A stretch of DNA of 7,213 bases from Desulfuromonadales bacterium C00003107. GTDB taxonomy: Bacteria > Desulfobacterota > Desulfuromonadia > Desulfuromonadales > Syntrophotaleaceae. Position 1 is the first letter of the stretch. Each line of letters opens with the position of its first letter. A model generated the notes under the pieces. The model did no database searches. It saw nothing but the letters and a program-made list of their open reading frames with translations, and was not told the origin of the DNA. The stretch is from contig MAXT01000192.1 of assembly GCA_001751225.1 (NCBI GenBank), positions 1 through 7,213 of the forward strand, written 5' to 3'. The position numbers and the translations under genes are program-made. Below are positions 1 to 4,541 of the stretch, piece after piece.

Positions 1-30
1 CTTAAGGGGCTTTCCCCCAGGAAGGGAATT

Positions 31-231
31 TCAGCTATTTTCTGCATACCCTGTCCCAGCCAAGCCAAAAGAACTAGGCACAGCAAAACCGAGCAGGATT
101 AACAAAATATAGCCAAACAGTCTGGCGTTCGGCCTGGTTATTGAGGCCATTGGTTTTAAGAAATCTATTTGCGGGACTTTTGACATGATCGACCGATGGC
201 CGAGGTAGGGGATTGGTATATGTCCTGGCAT
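31..231 (-). CDS. Doubtful small membrane ORF, no family recognised
   Basis: This is a 66-residue open frame, or 51 residues if the internal ATG at 184-186 is used. Its C-terminal half contains one hydrophobic stretch (around LFGYILLILLGFAV) followed by small residues, so it could be a one-pass membrane peptide or a leftover signal-peptide fragment. I recognise no family. None of the candidate starts (231, 186, 150) has a purine-rich ribosome binding site, and codon choice shows no clear coding bias. It lies downstream of the helicase terminator, so it would need its own promoter; only a weak AT-rich patch (around 241-250) is present upstream. It may not be a gene. Confidence 0.2.
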   Translation of the reverse strand: MPGHIPIPYLGHRSIMSKVPQIDFLKPMASITRPNARLFGYILLILLGFAVPSSFGLAGTGYAENS

Positions 232-317
232 TCGTAAAGTCTATATATTCAGAATGGTTATTCCCTCGCCCCGCTTACCGTGGCACCAGCGAGACCGCTT
301 TCGGGATGCTCAAGCAC
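232..317. other. Short intergenic gap, nothing recognised
   Basis: No convincing gene, RNA or repeat is visible between the doubtful small ORF and the helicase terminator. The AT-rich patch near 241-250 could serve as a -10 on either strand, but no matching -35 is seen. Confidence 0.4.
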
Positions 318-364
318 AAAAAAACGGCCCGGCCGGTCTGAGTACATCAGACCGGCCGGGCCGT
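318..364 (-). terminator. Strong intrinsic terminator of the DEAD-box helicase gene
   Basis: A perfect 18-bp inverted repeat (324-341 with 347-364) encloses a 5-nt loop and is very GC-rich. Read on the minus strand it is followed by seven U residues (324 back to 318), the canonical Rho-independent form. It begins 36 bp after the helicase stop codon. On the plus strand the hairpin is not followed by a T-run, so termination is directional, although the stem is long enough to hinder opposing transcription. Confidence 0.93.
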
Positions 365-400
365 TATGCATTGCCTGCAAGCTTTCGCTCACAAAAACCT

Positions 401-1696
401 TTAAACTGTTGCCTGACTCTGCCGGCCGCGAGAGCGCTGGGCGCCCTGAGCCGACTTACTAGTCCGGCTACCATTCTTAACCGGGCGGCTACCGGGTTTG
501 GCTGCCACGCGCTGACGATCAGCACCCGAGGATCTCGGCGGGCGGCTCTTGCCCGGTTCCCGAGGCGGCGCTGCAGCGTTGTAATCGAAATCATCGAGAG
601 TATGGCGTTCGATAGTGCTATTAAGTAGCTTTTCAATAGCCCTTACCATGCCTCGGTCCTCATTCGTTATCAGGGTAAAAGCGTCACCTTTACGGGTTGC
701 CCTCCCAGTCCGACCGATTCGGTGGATATATGCTTCTGGTGTCGAGGGAATATCGTAATTGACCACATGCGAAACCTGGCTTACATCGATACCCCGGGCA
801 GCGATATCGGTAGCCACCAAAATCTGGAAGGTGCCTTCACGAAAGCCGTCCAACGCCTTCTGGCGCTGATTTTGCGACAGATTACCCTGCAATGAAGTGG
901 CCCGATAACCATCCCGGTCCAACTGCTGCCCCAGCCGCTTAGCACGATGTTTGGTGCGCGTAAAAACCAGCACCGATTCTGTATCAGTGCGCTTGAGCAG
1001 TTCCCGTAACAGCGCCGTCTTAAGATGTTGCGCCACCGGGTAGAGGGCATGACTAACGGTTTCCGCCGGGGCGGTGGTGCCGACCTGAACGGTCACGGCA
1101 TCATGCAACACCTCATGGGCCAGATGACGGATCTCCTTAGGCATGGTCGCCGAAAAGAGCAACGTCTGACGCTCCTTGGGCAAATGCTTGAGAATGCGTC
1201 GAATGTCGGGGAAAAATCCCATATCGAACATCTGATCAGCTTCATCGAGAACCAACACGTCAAGCTTGGAAAGATCGATGGTGCCCTGCTTAATATGGTC
1301 AAGCAGACGGCCAGGACAGGCCACAACAATCTCTGTGCCCCGCTTCAATTTGGCAATCTGCGGATTGATACCAACACCGCCATAGACGGTAATACTGCGC
1401 AGTCCGGTCTGTTGACCCAGACTGTTAAAAGCTTCGTGAATCTGTTCGGCCAGTTCACGGGTCGGAGCTACGATCAGAGCACGGACATAGCCTTTACCGC
1501 CACTGGACAGGCGCTGCAGAATAGGCAGTGCAAAAGCAGCGGTCTTTCCGGTGCCGGTCTGGGCCAGCCCCATCACGTCACTTCCATTGAGCACTGGCGG
1601 AATGGCCTGCTGCTGAATGGGCGTCGGGGAAAGATAGCCAGCGGCCTTGATGCCGCTCATGATCTGAGGTTGAAAATCGAAAGTTTGAAAATCCAT
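401..1696 (-). CDS. rhlE: DEAD-box ATP-dependent RNA helicase, RhlE type
   Basis: This 431-residue protein is an ATP-dependent RNA unwinding enzyme of superfamily 2, acting in the cytoplasm on structured RNA (ribosome assembly, mRNA decay, cold adaptation in the family). All core motifs are intact: F-aromatic plus Q motif (PTPIQQ, 24-29), motif I AQTGTGKT (45-52), Ia PTRELA (78-83), GG (106-107), Ib PGR (128-130), DEAD (151-154), SAT (182-184), motif IV VLVFTRT (242-248), motif V ATDIAARGID (295-304) and motif VI HRIGRTGR (325-332). The N-terminus and Q-motif spacing resemble E. coli RhlE. Residues about 373-431 form a low-complexity Arg/Lys/Ser/Pro tail, typical of RhlE-like RNA-tethering extensions. 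The start is set by an AGGA ribosome binding site at 1701-1704, four nt upstream. A terminator-like hairpin lies in the leader (1712-1746). The neighbouring divergent gene encodes a cold-shock protein. The family call is firm; the rhlE symbol against other RhlE/DeaD paralogues is less so. Confidence 0.93.
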   Translation of the reverse strand: MDFQTFDFQPQIMSGIKAAGYLSPTPIQQQAIPPVLNGSDVMGLAQTGTGKTAAFALPILQRLSSGGKGYVRALIVAPTRELAEQIHEAFNSLGQQTGLRSITVYGGVGINPQIAKLKRGTEIVVACPGRLLDHIKQGTIDLSKLDVLVLDEADQMFDMGFFPDIRRILKHLPKERQTLLFSATMPKEIRHLAHEVLHDAVTVQVGTTAPAETVSHALYPVAQHLKTALLRELLKRTDTESVLVFTRTKHRAKRLGQQLDRDGYRATSLQGNLSQNQRQKALDGFREGTFQILVATDIAARGIDVSQVSHVVNYDIPSTPEAYIHRIGRTGRATRKGDAFTLITNEDRGMVRAIEKLLNSTIERHTLDDFDYNAAAPPREPGKSRPPRSSGADRQRVAAKPGSRPVKNGSRTSKSAQGAQRSRGRQSQATV

Positions 1697-1711
1697 GAGT
1701 TCCTTTTTTTT

Positions 1712-1746
1712 AAATAAAAAAAGCCCCGAGTTAATTCCGGGGCTTT
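1712..1746 (-). terminator. Terminator-like hairpin in the helicase leader (candidate attenuator)
   Basis: The inverted repeat AAAGCCCCG (1738-1746) with its complement (1720-1728) encloses a 9-nt loop. On the minus strand it is followed by a U-rich tail (UUUUAUUU, 1719-1712; seven consecutive Us if the stem is counted only through its GC part). The helicase ribosome binding site starts about 8 nt after the tail, so there is no room for a promoter between hairpin and gene. No minus-strand gene lies upstream whose end it could mark. On the plus strand the tail is absent. The likely role is conditional premature termination of helicase mRNA; the structure is seen, the regulation is inferred. 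Confidence 0.7.
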
Positions 1747-1787
1747 ACGATAGATCGTGTTTTCCAGAAAGTACGGTTAATCGACGG

Positions 1788-1817
1788 ACAATAACAGCAA
1801 TAGATCCATGCTGTCAA
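1788..1817 (-). promoter_or_regulatory. Candidate sigma-70 promoter of the helicase gene
   Basis: On the minus strand a perfect -35 hexamer TTGACA (1817-1812) is followed, after 18 bp, by TATTGT (1793-1788), which matches four of six consensus -10 bases. Predicted transcription starts near 1781, giving a leader of about 84 nt that contains the terminator-like hairpin about 35 nt after the start. Confidence 0.5.
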
Positions 1818-1839
1818 GCATGTAATGCTTCAATTACAT
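1807..1839. promoter_or_regulatory. Two overlapping inverted repeats at the helicase -35 (possible operator)
   Basis: The first repeat is CATGCT-gtca-AGCATG (1807-1822), which overlaps the -35 hexamer. The second is ATGTAAT-gcttca-ATTACAT (1820-1839), immediately upstream. Both are perfect, and their centres are about 15 bp apart. Dyad symmetry across and just upstream of a -35 suits a dimeric regulator. No known regulator's site is recognised. Confidence 0.35.
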
Positions 1840-2020
1840 TGTGTGTGCCACAAAACCAAAGGCATATATAAAACATCTCTTGAATTGGGGCTGTAATTAT
1901 TCCCCAACCATAACCATATGTGCGGTGATCGTTAACAAGAGCCCCAAGTCAATCAGCAAGCCCATCCCTTACCTCTTCCTCATTCTCTACCTCAGACAAA
2001 CCCTTATTTACATAGCTGTC
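1840..2020. other. AT-rich intergenic region with no gene recognised
   Basis: This is the middle of the divergent helicase/csp gap. The only structure noticed is a weak hairpin, TTGGGG (1885-1890) with CCCCAA (1902-1907). A plus-strand open frame of 69 codons crosses it (1841-2050), but it has no ribosome binding site and no recognisable protein character. Confidence 0.45.
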
Positions 2021-2058
2021 TTGTCTTCTTTCCGTCTTTGTGTATTATGATGTATTAT
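2021..2058 (+). promoter_or_regulatory. Candidate promoter of the cold-shock gene with duplicated -10
   Basis: TTGTCT (2021-2026) and TATTAT (2043-2048) are separated by 16 bp and match four and five of six consensus bases. A second TATTAT follows at 2053-2058 as part of a tandem 10-bp near-repeat (TGTATTATGA then TGTATTATAA). Starting near 2055, it would give a csp leader of about 250 nt. Long leaders are a known feature of cold-inducible cspA-family mRNAs. Confidence 0.4.
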
Positions 2059-2190
2059 AAAGTCTTCTTCCTGGTAAAAAATCGTTCTATTTTGCAAATC
2101 TGTGTAGGAAAATGCTTGTTATAAAAAACCTCTCCATGTTAGCCTTCGATCATCTTGGTAAATGTTGTGGGGATTTTTGCAGCCCGGCAT

Positions 2191-2207
2191 ATTGACACGG
2201 CGTCAAT
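2191..2207. repeat. Inverted repeat in the presumed csp leader
   Basis: A perfect 6-bp dyad ATTGAC-acggc-GTCAAT is seen about 100 bp upstream of the csp start. It could form a small hairpin in the leader RNA or be a protein-binding site. It contains a TTGACA that lacks a convincing -10 at the right distance. Confidence 0.35.
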
Positions 2208-2307
2208 CAACAACAAGGCACACAAACCAATTCGGCTTTGTGTCTTTTAGCCTGCGGACTCAATCTCCACAACAAAAACATCCCAACTGGGAAACATGGA
2301 GAAGAAA

Positions 2308-2508
2308 ATGGCAGAAGGTACAGTCAAATGGTTTAACGACGCAAAAGGTTTTGGTTTCATTGAGCAGGACAACGGCCCGGATGTTTTCGTCCACTTTTCG
2401 GCCATCTCTGGTGACGGATTCAAGTCCCTTGCCGAGGGTGACCGCGTCTCTTTTGACGTGACCGAAGGGCAAAAAGGCCCCCAGTCGTCCAACGTTTGCA
2501 AAATCTAA
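2308..2508 (+). CDS. Cold-shock domain protein, CspA family
   Basis: This 66-residue protein is a complete single cold-shock domain: a five-stranded OB-fold that binds single-stranded RNA/DNA and acts as an RNA chaperone in the cytoplasm. It starts [10 protein letters not shown], with RNP1 KGFGFI at 13-18 and RNP2 VFVHF at 26-30; the aromatic nucleic-acid-contacting residues W8, F15, F17, F27, H29 and F30 are all present. Its length is normal for the family. The start at 2308 is preferred over an in-frame ATG at 2296 because GGAG (2298-2301) sits six nt before it and family proteins begin here. The gene has its own terminator (2535-2568) and is divergent from the helicase gene. Because Csp paralogues are numerous, no specific letter is assigned, and whether it is cold-induced cannot be read from the protein. 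Confidence 0.95.
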   Translation: MAEGTVKWFNDAKGFGFIEQDNGPDVFVHFSAISGDGFKSLAEGDRVSFDVTEGQKGPQSSNVCKI

Positions 2509-2534
2509 GTCATCGCATCTGACAACACTTAAGC

Positions 2535-2568
2535 AAAAAGCCCAGCGGTTAGCCGCCGGGCTTTTTTT
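2535..2568 (+). terminator. Intrinsic terminator of the cold-shock gene
   Basis: The stem AGCCC-a-GCGG (2539-2548) pairs with CCGC-c-GGGCT (2553-2562) around a UUAG tetraloop with one internal mismatch, extended by A-U pairs, and ends in seven Ts (2562-2568). It lies 27 bp after the csp stop and ends 21 bp before the next gene's start codon. Confidence 0.9.
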
Positions 2569-2589
2569 ATAGAAACCATTCCTTTACTC

Positions 2590-3741
2590 GTGAATTATTA
2601 CCTGGTCATTAATTGGCATCGAGCCCTGTTCACAGGGTTACTGGTAGTCCTGCTGGGACTTGGCTGGTGCCGATCAACAGCCGTTCCCGCCCCGCCCCCG
2701 CTACCGCTGCAAGCCCGCATCGGCCAGATGCTACTGGTCTGTTTCGAAGGCCAAGACTTACCGCCCCAGCACCCCCTGCTCGAGGATATTCACCTGCGCC
2801 ATCTAGGCGGCGTCATGCTACGCAGCAATTCATCGAAAGGGTCGACAACAACAGGCAATATCGTTTCTCCCACGCAATTGCAGCTTCTAACCAACTCATT
2901 ACAGAACGCTAGTCCCACCCCACTGCTGATCGCGGTAGACCAGGAAGGCGGACGGGTGAGCCGCCTCAAAGCCCGGGACAATTTCCCCCCTACAACCAGT
3001 TTTGCTGAACTCGGCCGCAAAAATGACCTTGCAATGACCCGCCAGCGATCCAACGACATTGCCAAAACACTACATCGCTTCGGCATCAATTTCAACTTCA
3101 GCCCGGTGGTCGATTTGAATCGTAATCCGAACAATCCGGTTATCGGTTCACTGGATCGCTCGTTTTCTGCGGACCCGGCCCGGGTAACAGCTCATGCCGG
3201 CCAAGTTGTTGCGGCTCATCGGGCCCACGCCATAGCAACTTGCCTGAAACACTTCCCCGGTCATGGCAGTTCCACCGCCGATAGCCATCGTGGTTTTGTG
3301 GACATCACCGAAACTTGGTCTGAATCCGAACTGCTGCCCTTTGCAAACCTGATCAAAGCGGGCTTGGTCGATGCCATCATGACCGCTCACGTTTACAACG
3401 CACGGCTCGACAGAGACCTGCCGGCAACCCTGTCTCGGCCAATCCTTAGGGGATTACTCCGAGAAAAACTTGCATACGACGGGGTGATTATTTCCGACGA
3501 CCTGCGGATGGATGCGATCAGCAGCCTCTACCCTGCGGAGGAGGCTGTGGAGCGTGCCATTAATGCCGGCGTGGACATTCTGCTTATTTGTACTAGCGAT
3601 GAACAAATTGTCGGCACTACCGTCTCTTTGATCTACGAGCTGGTACAACAGGGCCGCATCAGTGAACAACGCATCGACCAGGCCTATCGGCGTATCAGTC
3701 GCTTAAAATCGAATCTAAGCAACAAGCCTCCAGCCGATTAA
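2590..3741 (+). CDS. nagZ: Exported glycoside hydrolase family 3 beta-N-acetylhexosaminidase (NagZ-like)
   Basis: This 383-residue family 3 glycosidase is predicted to remove terminal N-acetylglucosamine from peptidoglycan fragments. Key motifs are VDQEGGRV (116-123), the long KHFPGHG...DSH loop (220-233) carrying the Asp231-His233 acid/base dyad of NagZ enzymes, and SDDLRM (302-307), in which Asp303 aligns with the catalytic nucleophile. There is no C-terminal GH3 domain, as in E. coli NagZ (about 340 residues). The extra length is mostly an N-terminal export signal: a basic start, hydrophobic residues 12-26, then a Pro/Ala-rich linker (31-39). Cys27 follows this segment, but Trp at -1 makes a lipoprotein signal unlikely. 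E. coli NagZ is cytoplasmic, so this one probably acts in the periplasm or at the membrane. The GTG start has no visible ribosome binding site; the next in-frame ATG (residue 47) would remove conserved sequence. The start lies 21 bp after the csp terminator, so its promoter is not obvious. Confidence 0.88.
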   Translation: MNYYLVINWHRALFTGLLVVLLGLGWCRSTAVPAPPPLPLQARIGQMLLVCFEGQDLPPQHPLLEDIHLRHLGGVMLRSNSSKGSTTTGNIVSPTQLQLLTNSLQNASPTPLLIAVDQEGGRVSRLKARDNFPPTTSFAELGRKNDLAMTRQRSNDIAKTLHRFGINFNFSPVVDLNRNPNNPVIGSLDRSFSADPARVTAHAGQVVAAHRAHAIATCLKHFPGHGSSTADSHRGFVDITETWSESELLPFANLIKAGLVDAIMTAHVYNARLDRDLPATLSRPILRGLLREKLAYDGVIISDDLRMDAISSLYPAEEAVERAINAGVDILLICTSDEQIVGTTVSLIYELVQQGRISEQRIDQAYRRISRLKSNLSNKPPAD

Positions 3742-3771
3742 ACGTCCATCCAATAATCAGCGCTCTAAAGA

Positions 3772-3800
3772 AAACCCGCCGTTAGCACCACGGCGGGTTT
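3772..3800. terminator. Bidirectional terminator between convergent genes
   Basis: A perfect 11-bp inverted repeat, AAACCCGCCGT (3772-3782) with its complement (3790-3800), has a 7-nt loop. It lies 30 bp after the GH3 stop and 39 bp after the ferritin-like gene's stop on the other strand. The T-tail is better on the minus strand (TTTTCTTT) than on the plus strand (TTT then AAA), so it probably serves mainly the ferritin-like gene. Confidence 0.8.
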
Positions 3801-3839
3801 AAATGATTCACTTACTGCGCTAGGTGATCCAGCACTCGA

Positions 3840-4355
3840 TCACAGATCCGTTTCACGGCCAAAAGCCTGAAATTCTCCAAGACTGCTGAATTCTGCCCAG
3901 GCCAGATATTGATTGGGAGCATTGACAAAATTGTAAATATTTTCAACAACATTGAAATGGTTTTCTTCTTCCTTGGCAATGCGCAGCAACAACTGTTTTA
4001 TCTCACCATCGATTTCCCGGTTCGCGGCATCGGTGTATAGCTGCACGCCTTCCGCTTCGAGCTTCAGAGCATACCGGTAAGACTCGAGATTACTCGTCAG
4101 CGAAGGCAGTCCCTGTCTCTCGGCGATAATTTTCTCAAAGCTGTTCTTGGCTTTTTCCAACACCCTTGAATCAGTTACAACATCGGGCACCTGCTGTTCT
4201 TTCAGAGCCTGAAATAGCTGGCTGTGACGTTGTTCGTCATCAGCAAGGTCAGTAAATATTCCTTTAATGCCAGGGATATTACTGTCAGCCGCCAGTTTTC
4301 GGTAAAAGGTTTCGGCATCCGTTTCCATTTGTATAGCGAAGTCGTAAACATTCAT
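3840..4355 (-). CDS. Ferritin-like diiron protein (rubrerythrin family, no rubredoxin domain)
   Basis: This 171-residue all-helical protein is built of two related helical hairpins. The first has E11 (in IQMETDAETFY) and E41-x-x-H44 (DDEQRH); the second has E100 (in LKLEAEGVQLY) and E130-x-x-H133 (EEENH). Together these give the two carboxylate and two ExxH ligand sets expected for a diiron site. No Cys-x-x-Cys pairs exist, so the rubredoxin electron-transfer domain of classical rubrerythrin is missing. Likely roles are peroxide reduction or iron handling in the cytoplasm, as for related proteins in anaerobes; the substrate cannot be read from sequence. The start is placed at 4355 because GGAG lies six nt upstream; an in-frame ATG 14 codons earlier (4397) lacks such a site and adds no conserved sequence. 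It is downstream of the AsmA-family gene on the same strand, 186 bp away. Confidence 0.85.
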   Translation of the reverse strand: MNVYDFAIQMETDAETFYRKLAADSNIPGIKGIFTDLADDEQRHSQLFQALKEQQVPDVVTDSRVLEKAKNSFEKIIAERQGLPSLTSNLESYRYALKLEAEGVQLYTDAANREIDGEIKQLLLRIAKEEENHFNVVENIYNFVNAPNQYLAWAEFSSLGEFQAFGRETDL

Positions 4356-4406
4356 CTGACTCTCCACAGTACTGAAAGACCTGTCAGCCAAGAACAAGCA
4401 GAATTC

Positions 4407-4434
4407 GTTTTAAGAGGTCAAGAAAGGCTCTCAA
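4407..4434 (-). promoter_or_regulatory. Weak candidate promoter of the ferritin-like gene
   Basis: On the minus strand TTGAGA (4434-4429, five of six -35 bases) and TAAAAC (4412-4407, four of six -10 bases) are separated by 16 bp. Transcription would start near 4400, about 45 nt before the start codon. A nearby TTGACC (4421-4416) lacks a good -10. No terminator is visible after the upstream AsmA-family gene, so read-through from it is also possible. Confidence 0.3.
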
Positions 4435-4541
4435 ATCCCCTCCCAACGCCCCAAGCATGAACACAGTGCAATCATAACGTACTTTCTGCCTTTTACGAGC
4501 TCCTTGCTAAAACCCAAAATGCCCCTCAGTTGCACACTGGA

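Noticed and set aside
254..636. Open frames on both strands over the terminator and the helicase C-terminal tail
   Set aside because: They cross the perfect terminator palindrome or overlap the helicase coding sequence and translate to Arg/Ala-rich sequence without protein character.
1025..1717. 230-codon plus-strand open frame opposite the helicase gene
   Set aside because: It is antisense to a helicase with every motif intact, has no recognisable domain, and appears to be a by-product of the helicase codon pattern.
1841..2050. 69-codon plus-strand frame in the divergent gap
   Set aside because: It has no ribosome binding site or family resemblance and runs through the candidate csp promoter.
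2112..2195. 27-codon leader ORF upstream of csp, starting MLVIKNLSML
   Set aside because: AGGA lies only two nt before the ATG, which is too close. The frame is short enough to occur by chance and its codons show no leader-peptide run of one amino acid.
2192..2197. TTGACA as the csp -35
   Set aside because: No acceptable -10 lies 15-19 bp downstream; the hexamer is better explained as part of the dyad at 2191-2207.
2296..2508. Longer cold-shock protein starting MEKKMAEG
   Set aside because: The GGAG site overlaps this ATG and is correctly spaced for the ATG at 2308, where family members begin.
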